Shown piece after piece: positions 49,261-62,204 of a stretch of 64,000 nt of DNA. A program made the position numbers and the translations under genes. Position 1 is the first letter of the stretch. Each line of letters starts with the position of its first letter. The notes beneath the pieces were generated by a model that was not told where the DNA came from, did no database searches, and saw only the letters and a program-made list of their open reading frames with translations. Location: the NCBI GenBank assembly GCA_951812725.1, contig OX638330.1, positions 4,815,405 to 4,879,404 on the forward strand, written 5' to 3'. Origin of the DNA: an uncultured Caldilineaceae bacterium. GTDB taxonomy: Bacteria; Chloroflexota; Anaerolineae; Caldilineales; Caldilineaceae.

Positions 49261-49854
49261 TTAGCCAATTTGCAGTCGGCTGAAACGACGCACCTGGATA
49301 TTTTCGCCAAGGCTGGCGATGTTTTCGACGAGGACATCCTTGACGTTCTTGTCAGAGTCTTTGAAGTATTCCTGTTCCATCAGGCAGACGTCGCCGTACC
49401 ACTTATCCAGTTTTCCTTCAGCGATGCGATCGAGGATCTTCTCGGGTTTGCCGCTTGCCTGCGCCTGGGCTTTATAGATGGCCATCTCCCTGTCCAGAAT
49501 CGTAGCCGGAACCTCTTCCCGGGCCACATATTCAGGGTTGGATGCCACAATATGCATCGCCAGATCTCGCGCCAAGTCTTGAAACTGCTCTGTCCGGGCT
49601 ACGAAATCCGTTTCGCAGTTGAGCTCGACCATCGCGGCGACCTTGCTGCCGTGGTGGACATAGGTACCTATGATACCTTCATGGGCGTCGCGGTCGGCCT
49701 TTTTGGCGGCAGCCGACAGTCCCTTTTCACGCAGATATTCCACCGCTTTGTCAAAATCGCCACTATTTTCGTTGAGCGCTGTTTTGCAGTCGAGAATGCC
49801 GGCCCCTGTCGCGCCTCGTAACTCTTTCACCATCTGTGCTGTAATTGCAGCCAT
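49261..49854 (-). CDS. tsf: Elongation factor Ts
   Basis: Nucleotide-exchange factor for EF-Tu. 197 residues, the short form seen in several non-proteobacterial groups. Seen: ITAQMVKELRGATGAGILDC, KTALNENSGDFDKAVEYLR, EKGLSAAAKKADR with the conserved KGxxxAxKKxxR, and LNCETDFVARTEQFQDLA. ATG 49854 has AGGAGGAG four bases upstream; the frame upstream to 49890 is not convincing. Between rpsB and pyrH as usual; ends just before a strong terminator. Confidence 0.97.
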   Translation of the reverse strand: MAAITAQMVKELRGATGAGILDCKTALNENSGDFDKAVEYLREKGLSAAAKKADRDAHEGIIGTYVHHGSKVAAMVELNCETDFVARTEQFQDLARDLAMHIVASNPEYVAREEVPATILDREMAIYKAQAQASGKPEKILDRIAEGKLDKWYGDVCLMEQEYFKDSDKNVKDVLVENIASLGENIQVRRFSRLQIG

Positions 49855-50164
49855 TCTCCTCCTCCTGATTTCCTTGCTACCTAATTGCATCGCTACTTAA
49901 TTGCCTGTGCTGCCTGATTATCCCGTTACACCGTTATCCATGCATCAACACGTGAATGCCATTCCCGCGTAATCGTCCGCACTGCGCAGACGTCGCGCTT
50001 TCGCAGCCGTGCGGACGATCAGGTCTGATTCCGTTGGTGCGGCGTGCGATACACTCTGCGTTGCCGCTTCCTCATGACATCACTGCAGATATTCGTTGTT
50101 GTCCAGCGGGCCAACACGAACTTGCACCCAACACATACTTGCTGCCGACGCTGAATCGGGGCGT
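49855..50164 (-). other. rpsB-tsf spacer with long hairpin
   Basis: 310 bases without a gene. It contains a perfect 10-bp inverted repeat TCGTCCGCAC (49973-49982) / GTGCGGACGA (50009-50018) enclosing an inner CTGCG/CGCAG pair, with no T-run afterwards: a likely processing or regulatory hairpin rather than a plain terminator. Confidence 0.55.
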
Positions 50165-51127
50165 CTAACCCTCTTCGCCGACAGGTTCTGTCTCGGCCTG
50201 TTCAGGCTCTGCCTGTTCAACCGGCGCTACATCGCTCGCTTGAGATACCTCCTCCTCAGCGACGACCGGAAGATTCTCTGCTTCAGGTGCGCTGGCGGCC
50301 TGCGCCGCGGGTTCGGCCCCCTCCTCTTCCTCACCTTCTTCCATACCTTGCAACTTGGCCAGTGTGCTCGGCCCGAGATACTGCTCCAGTTCCGCCAGTT
50401 CATCGTCAGAAACCTGTCCGGTCTCGACCATATCCACCTCGCGGAAACGCCGTCCTTCTTCTACCGCGTCAGCCATAATCTGTGTAATCAGTTTGACGGC
50501 TCGAATCGCATCATCATTGCCAGGTATGACATATGTAATCTCATCCGGGTCGGAGTTGGTGTCTGCAACTGCGATCAGGTCGATGCCGATTTTGTTGGCT
50601 TCTTTGACGGCCAGCTCTTCCCGTTGCGTATCGATCACAAAGATCAGATTGGGCATTTCGGTGAGCGTCTTGATCCCGCCAATACGACGATTTAATCTGG
50701 CAAGCTCACGATCGATGACCAGTTGCTCGATCTTGGGAAGCGACTGAAATTCGCCATTGGCCTTACGCCGTTCCTGGCGGTTCAGATAGTCGATCCGTTG
50801 TTTGATCGTAGCCCAATTTGTCAGCGTACCCCCCAGCCACCGATTGTGGATGTAGGGCATACCGCAACGGGTCGCCTCCTGCTCGACAGTGCCCTGTGCC
50901 TGCCTCTTTGTGCCGACAAACAGAACTGTGCCGCCGCCAGCAACCAGGCGCCGCACCATCTCATAGTATTCATTGATACGCGTCATCGTCTGGTGCAGGT
51001 CGATAATGTGAATCCCACTGCGTTCAGTAAAGATATACTGCCGCATTTTCGGATTCCAGCGTCGGGTCCTGTGCCCGAAATGTACGCCTGCCTCCAACAG
51101 CTGCTTCATCGTAACGACTGGTGCCAC
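50165..51127 (-). CDS. rpsB: 30S ribosomal protein S2
   Basis: Small-subunit protein needed for S1 binding and mRNA engagement. 320 residues because of an acidic Glu/Ala/Pro-rich C-terminal extension of about 80 residues beyond the usual S2 core. Seen: VVTMKQLLEAGVHFGHRTRR, WNPKMRQYIFTERSGIHIID, LFVGTKRQAQ, YIHNRWLGGTLTNWATIKQR, PNLIFVIDTQREELAVKEA and ADTNSDPDEITYVIPGNDD. GTG 51127 has GGAGG five bases upstream and gives the family-standard N-terminus, so the frame upstream to 51190 is not used. First gene of the rpsB-tsf series. Confidence 0.97.
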   Translation of the reverse strand: MAPVVTMKQLLEAGVHFGHRTRRWNPKMRQYIFTERSGIHIIDLHQTMTRINEYYEMVRRLVAGGGTVLFVGTKRQAQGTVEQEATRCGMPYIHNRWLGGTLTNWATIKQRIDYLNRQERRKANGEFQSLPKIEQLVIDRELARLNRRIGGIKTLTEMPNLIFVIDTQREELAVKEANKIGIDLIAVADTNSDPDEITYVIPGNDDAIRAVKLITQIMADAVEEGRRFREVDMVETGQVSDDELAELEQYLGPSTLAKLQGMEEGEEEEGAEPAAQAASAPEAENLPVVAEEEVSQASDVAPVEQAEPEQAETEPVGEEG

Positions 51128-51344
51128 AAGAACCTCCAGGGTTGGGCTTCCGCCCTGTTCACGCTGAGAATGACCGCGCATTGGCGGCACCCCATTCCTC
51201 AGTCCCAGGACGTGTTGTATGGATAGAAACTCGATTGGTCTGTCGGAAAAGTTGAGCCATTACAGACCGACTGTAGATGATAACATAGCTGGCGCCGTAT
51301 TCAAATAATGATCCAGCCGGATCGTCTCACGAATCTGACTCCGT

Positions 51345-52070
51345 TCAAGATGATTCTGCATCCTTGAAGTCGCGGAATCTATATCCCAGACCCCGTTCCG
51401 TAAAAATGTAGCGCGGCTTCGATGGGTCCCGCTCGATCTTCTTGCGGAGGTATGTAATATATAGACGCAACAGGTGATTGTCGTTTACGTATTCGTGTCC
51501 CCAGACCTTGGTGAGCAGTACTTCATGGGGGACCACCCAGCCGGCGTTTTGGATCAGTTGGTGAAGGAGCCGGTACTCGGTTGGGCGCAAACTGAGTCGT
51601 TCTCCGTCGACAATTACATCGCGCCGCTGCAAATCCACCTGCAACCGATCATCGATCGTGATAATCTGATCTTCCGGCCGGCTATTGGTCACTTCAAAAC
51701 GACGCAGCACGGCACGTATCCGGCTGGACAACTCCCGCGGGCTGAACGGCTTTGCCACATAATCATCCGCCCCCAGATCCAAACCCTTGATACGATCTTC
51801 CTCATCGGCACGTACCGTAAGCATAATCGCTGGAATGTCGCTGATTTCGCGCAGCCGTTTGAGGGTCTCGAAACCGTCCAGCCCCGGCATTTCAACATCC
51901 AGAAGGACCAGATTGGGTTCGTACTCCCGTACTTTTGACAGTGCCTGAAAGCCATCATTGGCTTCGAGAGTCTGATAGCCCTCCAGGTCCAGATTCATCT
52001 TCACGAACCGCACCATGCGCGGTTCGTCGTCAACAACCAGGATCTGTTTGGCCGGGCCGGCTTTCGACAT
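51345..52070 (-). CDS. OmpR/PhoB-type response regulator
   Basis: Two-component transcription factor. 241 residues: receiver domain (about 8-120) with ILVVDDEPRMVR acidic pocket, phospho-acceptor Asp in LVLLDVEMPGLDGFE, Thr in MLTVRADE and Lys in GADDYVAKPFSPREL; then a winged-helix DNA-binding domain (about 140-235; LSLRPTEYRLLHQLIQNAG, VYITYLRKKIERDP-type, YIFTERGLGYRF). No histidine kinase is next to it in the window, so its signal is unknown. GAGG about ten bases before the ATG. Divergent from the rRNA operon promoter region. Confidence 0.92.
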   Translation of the reverse strand: MSKAGPAKQILVVDDEPRMVRFVKMNLDLEGYQTLEANDGFQALSKVREYEPNLVLLDVEMPGLDGFETLKRLREISDIPAIMLTVRADEEDRIKGLDLGADDYVAKPFSPRELSSRIRAVLRRFEVTNSRPEDQIITIDDRLQVDLQRRDVIVDGERLSLRPTEYRLLHQLIQNAGWVVPHEVLLTKVWGHEYVNDNHLLRLYITYLRKKIERDPSKPRYIFTERGLGYRFRDFKDAESS

Positions 52071-52476
52071 AACGACATTTCCTCAGATTCTTGCGCATCT
52101 GCGCACTCTGCAGACTCTACCAATTATCATAACATGATCTCCTTTCGCACGGATAGTTCCCCCAGTCGGGATCATAGGCGGAACGGCCATCCGTTTCAGT
52201 TGTGCGCATTTCTTCGTCGACGGGGCCATCGTCCCCGTCTTGCATGGTTGGCCAGGCCGCATAATTGTGCCTGAAATTGGCGCAAAACGGATTTGACAAC
52301 CGAAAAGGGATGGGTTAGCCTGAAGTTCTTGCCTCTAAACTCGTGCGGGGTTCGCCTGCAGGGTTGTTGACAAGAGATCTGGCTGGATATCATGCGTTGT
52401 ACACGATTCATATAGTAGTGAATTGGCCGGATCGGGATTTGTCAGGCGGGGCGGGATGTTGTAAGGTAACAGGGTT
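52071..52476 (+). promoter_or_regulatory. rRNA operon promoter region
   Basis: About 400 bases upstream of the 16S leader. Two TTGACA -35 boxes are visible: 52293-52298 with only a weak -10, and 52377-52382 with TATCAT (52398-52403) at a short 15-bp spacing, about 285 bases before mature 16S. Tandem promoters are usual for rRNA operons. Confidence 0.55.
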
Positions 52477-52477
52477 G

Positions 52478-52509
52478 CGGCACATTAACAGCTGAAGAGT
52501 GGCAAGATA
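52478..52509 (+). other. Pre-16S processing stem, 5' arm
   Basis: Pairs with 54298-54328 downstream of 16S: CACATTAAC with GTTAACGTG and AGTGGCAAGATA with TATCTTGCCACT. This is the long stem expected to be cut by RNase III to release pre-16S. Confidence 0.8.
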
Positions 52510-52686
52510 GACGAAGTCCAGCAAGCTTGAGAAGGCAGCTTCTGGGATGGGGCGTAGGCGCAGGTAATGCGGATGCGTTTTTTCTTGGGAGCGAGTCAAT
52601 GATGAGTTGGAAGTAGCTTTGCGTAGAAGAGTGGTCGTACGATTGCGTTCTGGGCGTAAGAGGGATGCGAGAGTAACGGCTGCGAA

Positions 52687-54211
<1,525 letters not shown>

Positions 54212-54297
54212 AGGAAGACCAGACGTCACTGTGGAGACGGCAAAGCCGTTGTAGAAACAGAAACGTCTGCAGCAGCAAAGTTTGCACAGGATACGGT

Positions 54298-54328
54298 TAT
54301 CTTGCCACTTTTCAGGGGTTAACGTGCC
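54298..54328 (+). other. Pre-16S processing stem, 3' arm
   Basis: Complement of the 5' arm at 52478-52509, closing the pre-16S stem before tRNA-Ile. Confidence 0.8.
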
Positions 54329-54355
54329 TCTGTTGCATCAAAGGGCAAGTGGAAT

Positions 54356-54429
<74 letters not shown>

Positions 54430-54664
54430 CCTGTCGTGCGACTTACGCAGAATAAGTTCATTACTCCTCGGCTAACCATCACTGTTCTCCTGGGGCCAGG
54501 TTCAAAGCCGCAAAGCCGGTGGAACCCAGGGGGCGGAACCGCAAGGCTCCCAGCCTGCGGGAACGACCTCGGTAGGCTTGCAGACCCGTTCTCATCTCAA
54601 AAATAGTTCTGATTGTATTCAACATTGGCGCTGGCCGCGCTTCACGCGGCTAGGAGTACGAACA

Positions 54665-55132
54665 ATGCCCGCCAAAACATCCAAGAAGGCAACCAAAAAA
54701 GCAGAAAAGCCGGCCAATGACAAGCCGGTCCTCCTCTCCGGCGGCAATCCTCAGATTGCGAAAGCTGACGGCGTTGCCCCCGTGCAGGCCTACATTACGG
54801 CCATGCCAGGCTGGAAGAGCGATCTCGGCCGCCGTCTCGACGAGATCATCGTGCGTACTGTGCCTGAAGTGCGCAAGGCTGTGCGGTGGAACTCGCCCTT
54901 CTATGGCATCGAGGGCCAAGGGTGGTTCCTGAGTTACCACGTCTTTACGCGTTACGTCAAAGTCACCTTCTTACACGGCGCATCGCTGCAACCGGTCCCG
55001 CCCGGCGCGGGCAAGGACAAAGACGCGCGCTGGTACGACATCTACGAGGGCGAACTGGACGAGGCGCAATTTACGGAGTGGGTCAGGCAGGCGGCCGCCA
55101 TACCCGGCTGGGCTGGCTTCGACAGACTTTGA
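54665..55132 (+). CDS. DUF1801-domain protein inside the rRNA operon
   Basis: Small cytoplasmic protein of 155 residues. Seen: a Lys/Ala-rich N-terminal tail (KTSKKATKKAEKPAND), then a DUF1801 domain (about 40-150; VQAYITAMPGWKSDLGRRLD, VPEVRKAVRWNSPFYGIEG, VKVTFLHGASLQPVP, ARWYDIYEGELDEAQF). This family (YdhG/YdeI-like, SRPBCC-independent fold similar to a phage-type helical protein) has no settled function, so none is claimed. ATG 54665 has AGGAG eight bases upstream. It lies in the sense direction between tRNA-Ile and 23S rRNA, where bacteria normally have no protein gene. Confidence 0.85.
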   Translation: MPAKTSKKATKKAEKPANDKPVLLSGGNPQIAKADGVAPVQAYITAMPGWKSDLGRRLDEIIVRTVPEVRKAVRWNSPFYGIEGQGWFLSYHVFTRYVKVTFLHGASLQPVPPGAGKDKDARWYDIYEGELDEAQFTEWVRQAAAIPGWAGFDRL

Positions 55133-55444
55133 AGTTCGTTTCGCCGTCGTTCAGAAGGGCGGGCAAAGGGCTAATTGGGCCTCGCGATCGGCGGAGAGGC
55201 GCGGCGGAAGCGTGCAGGAAGCGCTGAATCTGACGATGGCAGCACGCCAAAGGGCTGACAGGCCCGGCTGGAGCAGGGCGGCAGGTTGGGTGCAAGTGAC
55301 CCGATTGCCTGCAAACAGGTTGAACAGTAAGTTATAAGCAGCGGCAAAATTGGCACATTTTGACCTGAAATCGTTCACCAGGGGTGCCCCGTGCCAGGGT
55401 CTCCAGCGACGGGCAGGACCTGCCCACGAGGAGGTAAACGCACT
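55133..55444. other. Spacer between the two genes inside the rRNA operon
   Basis: 312 bases with no gene or obvious terminator; nothing recognisable. Confidence 0.4.
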
Positions 55445-56047
55445 ATGTCCGCCAGTACAAGTCAGCCTACTACGAAAGCTTCGTCAACTCTGCCCCTGCT
55501 AACGGCAATCGTTTACGTCATCGTCCTTCTTGCCGTCCTGTCATTCAATTTTGGGGAGTATGCGTTCTTAAGCTTCTTGGTGCCGTTTGAGAACATCATT
55601 ACAATCGGCCTGGTCGCGCTCTTGGGGCATGGGGCCGTACAGGCCGGAACCAAGTGGATGTTCGTCGTCGCGCAAAGGCGAGCGTCGGAAGACGTTGCCC
55701 GCACTCTGCGAGTCATAACACGCCTGGTGGGATATGGGCTGATATTTTCCTTCCTGGTTTCCGTTTTGACTGACAACGCCGCGGCAGCGTTGACAATGGG
55801 CAGCTTCGCGGGTCTGGTCGCCGGCTTTGCCTCCCAAACAGTGATGGGACACACAGTGGCCGGGATCTTCCTGGCCCTGTTTCGGCCGATAGCAATTGGA
55901 GACAACGTGACCATCGGCAGAAACTCCGGCATCGTGTCCGACATAACCCTGATGCACGTCGTGTTGGATACAGATGAAGAGCAGAGTCTCATACCAAGCT
56001 CAACGGTAGTCAGCACGGTCCTGGTCAAGCACAAATCGAGCGATTGA
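55445..56047 (+). CDS. Small MscS-like mechanosensitive channel inside the rRNA operon
   Basis: Predicted membrane protein of 200 residues: about four hydrophobic helices followed by an MscS beta domain. Seen: the pore-helix region ALTMGSFAGLVAGFASQTVM, GHTVAGIFLALFRPIAIGDN, VTIGRNSGIVSDITLMHVVL and SLIPSSTVVSTVL, matching the order of MscS motifs (pore helix, FRPFxVGD, GxVxxI, IPN). It lacks the C-terminal cage domain, so it is a reduced form. MscS channels release solutes during osmotic downshock. ATG 55445 has GAGGAGG about ten bases upstream. In the sense direction between tRNA-Ile and 23S. Confidence 0.85.
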   Translation: MSASTSQPTTKASSTLPLLTAIVYVIVLLAVLSFNFGEYAFLSFLVPFENIITIGLVALLGHGAVQAGTKWMFVVAQRRASEDVARTLRVITRLVGYGLIFSFLVSVLTDNAAAALTMGSFAGLVAGFASQTVMGHTVAGIFLALFRPIAIGDNVTIGRNSGIVSDITLMHVVLDTDEEQSLIPSSTVVSTVLVKHKSSD

Positions 56048-56254
56048 CGACCCAGTATGGCACGGCCGCCTGGCGGCAAGGAGATATCGGGAGATCAGGG
56101 TGCTTACTTACTCTCCGAATTTTCCGGCGAGGCCGGCGGCGCAGTCAGCGTCTTCTTGTGGCCAGGGGATAAGAAAGCCACGCGCAAACGTGTACCCGGT
56201 TATTTGGAGACATTCGAGGGTGGTAGTAAACTAGTAAGGTAGTCCAGCAGGAAT

Positions 56255-56278
56255 GGCACATTAAGAACTGAATAGGAT
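56255..56278 (+). other. Pre-23S processing stem, 5' arm
   Basis: Pairs with 59320-59343 after 23S (TTAAGAACTGAA with TTCAGTTCTTAG, ATAGGAT with ATCCTGT). It shows that the 23S unit proper begins here, after the two protein genes. Confidence 0.85.
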
Positions 56279-56347
56279 AGAGAAGAACTGCTGTAGGAGT
56301 AGGAAGGAGTGCAGCGGCTGCGAGGTCGTTGTATTCGACACACAGCA

Positions 56348-59286
<2,939 letters not shown>

Positions 59287-59319
59287 GTGTGTATCTTGCG
59301 CCTGTAGCAGTACTTCTCA

Positions 59320-59343
59320 ATCCTGTTCAGTTCTTAGTGTGTC
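59320..59343 (+). other. Pre-23S processing stem, 3' arm
   Basis: Complement of 56255-56278. Confidence 0.85.
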
Positions 59344-59468
59344 AATATATCTGCTGTGCCCATGCGAGTGAATCTTTGCCAGCGCCCCTGCACCTTAACG
59401 CAGCGGCCACGACAAATACCACATATGCACAACATCCACTCGCATCATAACCGTGCAAGAATAGAGGA

Positions 59469-59584
59469 GTTGGTGGCAAGAGCGGTGGGGAAACACCCGG
59501 TCCCATCCCGAACCCGGTCGTAAAGTCCACCAGCGTCGATGGTAGTGCGGGGGCGACCCCGTGTGAGAGTAGACCGCTGCCAAC
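59469..59584 (+). rRNA. rrf: 5S ribosomal RNA
   Basis: About 116 bases. Terminal stem GTTGGTGGC / GCTGCCAAC, loop A-region ACACCCGGTCCCATCCCGAA and CGAACCC, all typical of 5S. About 180 bases after 23S. Ends are approximate because the flanking GAGG/CCTC extends the stem. Confidence 0.95.
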
Positions 59585-59613
59585 CTCCTCTTTCTTATAT
59601 ATATCAGAAGTTC

Positions 59614-59644
59614 AAAAACTCCCTGAACGGGAGTTTTTCGTTTT
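59614..59644 (+). terminator. Terminator of the rRNA operon
   Basis: Perfect 10-bp stem AAAAACTCCC / GGGAGTTTTT with TGAAC loop, then a second T-rich stretch. A second role for convergent transcription of the transporter operon is possible since the stem has A on the other side. Confidence 0.9.
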
Positions 59645-59711
59645 CATACCGGCGGCGTCCGTTCTTCCCGCCCCCCGCGCCTGCCGGGGATAGCGCTTAC
59701 TGCTTCGAGAT

Positions 59712-60698
59712 CTATTCCATCCCATCGGCCAGCAGCCAACACCTTGCCAACTGGCCATCCGCCGGTTCAAAGGCCGGCGGGTTCTCCTGTTCGCACTGTT
59801 CGAAAGCCAGCGGACAGCGCGGGTGGAAACGGCAGCCCGCAGGCGGCTGGCGCAGGTCCGGCGGCGCGCCCGGGATGAACTGCGGCAGCGTGTCGGTGTG
59901 GAGCCGGGGAATGCTGGCCAGAAGCCGCTGCGTATAGGGGTGGCTGGGACGCAGCAGGACCTGCTCCGCGCTGCCAATCTCGACAATCTCCCCGGCATAA
60001 ACCACGGCCAGATCGTCGCACACATCGCTCGCCAGCGCGATGTCGTGGGTGATAAAGATAATCGCAAGATTCAACTCCCGCTTCAGCCGCTTGAGCAGGT
60101 TGGTGATCTGGGTTTGAACGCTGGCGTCCAGCGCAGAGGTAGGCTCATCCATGATCACGACCGGCGGCTCCAGGATCAGCGCGCCCGCGATCATGGCCCG
60201 CTGTTTCATGCCGCCGCTCAGCTCATGCGGATAGCGGGCATAAACATCCGCCGGCAGCCCCACATAGGCCAACAGCTCAAGAGCGCGGGCGCGGGCCTCC
60301 CGTTTACCGGCGGCGCCGCCCACGACCAGCGGTTCAATGATCTGCTCCCCCACCCGCACCACAGGGTTGAATCCGTTCTGCGCGCCTTGCGGCACCAGGG
60401 CCAGCTTACGCCAGCGGATCTCCCGCCGGAAACGTTCGTCCGCCATGCCGAGCAGCTCCTGCCCGTTCAACCAGATTTCGCCGTCATAGCGGGCCACGTT
60501 TGCGGGCAGCATCCGCATGATTGCGAGCGCGAGCGAAGATTTGCCGCTGCCCGATTCGCCCACGAGCCCGAGGGCGGAGCCGCCGCTTGCAAGAGAAAAG
60601 GAGACGCGATCGACGGCGCGCACCGGTCCGGCGCGGTCGGCATAGTGGAACGAGAGGTCGCGAATGTCGAGCAGCGTTGTTGCGGCGCGGGTTGTCAT
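59712..60698 (-). CDS. Oligopeptide/dipeptide ABC transporter ATP-binding protein
   Basis: Peripheral ATPase of a peptide/nickel-type (family 5) importer, OppD/DppD-like. 328 residues. Seen: Walker A GESGSGKSS, Q-loop LVPQGAQNGFNP, signature LSGGMKQRAMIAGAL, Walker B VIMDEPTSALD, H-loop FITHDIALASDVCDD, and the C-terminal OppD/F extension with cysteines expected to bind an iron-sulfur cluster (CRFHPRCPLAFEQC, later CW). Start ATG 60698 overlaps the permease stop by four bases (ATGA). No second ATPase (OppF) follows, since the rRNA operon end is next; the ATPase may act as a homodimer or use a partner encoded elsewhere. Confidence 0.95.
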   Translation of the reverse strand: MTTRAATTLLDIRDLSFHYADRAGPVRAVDRVSFSLASGGSALGLVGESGSGKSSLALAIMRMLPANVARYDGEIWLNGQELLGMADERFRREIRWRKLALVPQGAQNGFNPVVRVGEQIIEPLVVGGAAGKREARARALELLAYVGLPADVYARYPHELSGGMKQRAMIAGALILEPPVVIMDEPTSALDASVQTQITNLLKRLKRELNLAIIFITHDIALASDVCDDLAVVYAGEIVEIGSAEQVLLRPSHPYTQRLLASIPRLHTDTLPQFIPGAPPDLRQPPAGCRFHPRCPLAFEQCEQENPPAFEPADGQLARCWLLADGME

Positions 60699-62131
60699 TG
60701 CGCGGGTTGCCTCAGCCGCGGATTCACTATCGGTTCGATTCCCAGCGCCAGCAGCATAAAGGTGAGAGCGGTGAGGACGATGCATAGGCCGGGAGGCACG
60801 ATCCACCACCAATAGCCGACGTAGATGCCGCCGGTGCGGAAACCGGTCTCGAGAATCTGTCCCCAAGTGGGGATGGAGGGATCACCGAGGCCGAGAAAGC
60901 TGAGGCCCGCTTCGGCCAGAATCGCGGAGGGCGCGGCGAAGATGAGTTGGGCGAGGACATAGGGCGCTATCTGGGGCAGAATGTGGCGGAACATCACCCG
61001 GCGCCGCGACGCGCCCAGGCTCTGGATCGCTTCGATCAGCTGGTTGGTGCGCATATGGAGCACCATGCTGCGAACCTGGATGGTCAGGCCCGGCCAACCG
61101 AAGGCGACGAGAATGAAGATGATGATCCACAAGCTGGGCCCGATGATGAAGAGCATGAAGATGAGCAGCGGAAGCACCGGCACGTTGGCGACGATGTCGG
61201 AGAAGCGTTGGATCGCGATGTCGGCGCGTCCGCCGAGGTAGCCGCTGGCGATGCCGAGAGTTGTGCCGATGGCGGTGGAGAGGAGAGCCGCGGAAATTCC
61301 GATGAGGATGGCGACGGGCAGGCCGAACAGCAGCCCCCGCGCCAGGTCTCTGCCCAGGCTGTCGGTGCCCATCCAGCCAAATACCGCGCCCCCCACCACG
61401 AAGCGTACCTTCCCCACGCTGTCGCCCTCCGCGCGCAAAGCGGCCTGGACGACGATCTCATAGTCGCCGGTCAACGGCGCGAACTCCTCGTCGGCTTCGT
61501 CGCCAGGGACGCCAAAGAGGATACGATCGACGCGTCCTCCGATCTGCGCGCCATCCAGCCGCAGGTCGAACTCGTCGGCGACAAACTCCTGCACTGCGGA
61601 CACGGTCGCCTCGTCGGTGCTCAACTGTACCCGCAGCGGCGTTTGGGCATAGCGCTTGAACGGTCCGCTCTCGTCTTCGCGCGGGCCGCGCACCGCGTGG
61701 CGGAAGATACGCAGCTGTTTGCCGTCCGGCCGTTTGAGCGAGATCAGCAGCAGCGGCGACCGCTCGGCATAGTTCACATCGGTGAGGGTGACGGCCAGAA
61801 AGGTCGGCGGGTGAGAAGAATCATATGTGAAAGGGAACCGCCAGGTATGGACCGGACCGCTGCGGGCCGTCTGCACGGTGTGCGGCTCCGTGCCCTCGAA
61901 GACATGGTGGGGCGGCCGGGTCCCGCCGCGCAGCGCATTTACCCAGACGGGCGGCACCGCTTTCGGGTTATCCACCCAGACGACGGGATTGCTCCACTGG
62001 CTCTCGCCAAAATCCAGCGGGAAAGCGAGAAGCACGTAGAGGGCGACCACAAACAGCAGGACCATCAGTGCCGTGCCGGCAAGACCCGGCCCGCTGCGCA
62101 GAAGTTCACGCAAGGCGTTGGCCGTGCTCAC
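60695..62131 (-). CDS. ABC peptide transporter permease, OppC-type with large external domain
   Basis: Membrane subunit of the importer. 478 residues versus about 300 for ordinary OppC/DppC. Seen: first transmembrane helix (about 18-38), then an extra hydrophilic, mostly beta-type region of about 210 residues (40-252), then the normal OppC core from GTDSLGRDLARGLLFG onward with the EAA loop EAIQSLGASRRRVMFRHILP and LAEAGLSFLGLGDPSIPTWG. The added domain should face outside and may help bind substrate or the binding protein. GTG 62131 has AGGAGG eight bases upstream. Follows the OppB-type gene after 73 bases. Confidence 0.93.
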   Translation of the reverse strand: MSTANALRELLRSGPGLAGTALMVLLFVVALYVLLAFPLDFGESQWSNPVVWVDNPKAVPPVWVNALRGGTRPPHHVFEGTEPHTVQTARSGPVHTWRFPFTYDSSHPPTFLAVTLTDVNYAERSPLLLISLKRPDGKQLRIFRHAVRGPREDESGPFKRYAQTPLRVQLSTDEATVSAVQEFVADEFDLRLDGAQIGGRVDRILFGVPGDEADEEFAPLTGDYEIVVQAALRAEGDSVGKVRFVVGGAVFGWMGTDSLGRDLARGLLFGLPVAILIGISAALLSTAIGTTLGIASGYLGGRADIAIQRFSDIVANVPVLPLLIFMLFIIGPSLWIIIFILVAFGWPGLTIQVRSMVLHMRTNQLIEAIQSLGASRRRVMFRHILPQIAPYVLAQLIFAAPSAILAEAGLSFLGLGDPSIPTWGQILETGFRTGGIYVGYWWWIVPPGLCIVLTALTFMLLALGIEPIVNPRLRQPAQ

Positions 62132-62204
62132 GGCGTTTCCCTCCTCGCGCCAGTTATGGTTCGGCGCATAGAGGTCATTCCGGACGGAAAACTACGCTTC
62201 GGCA

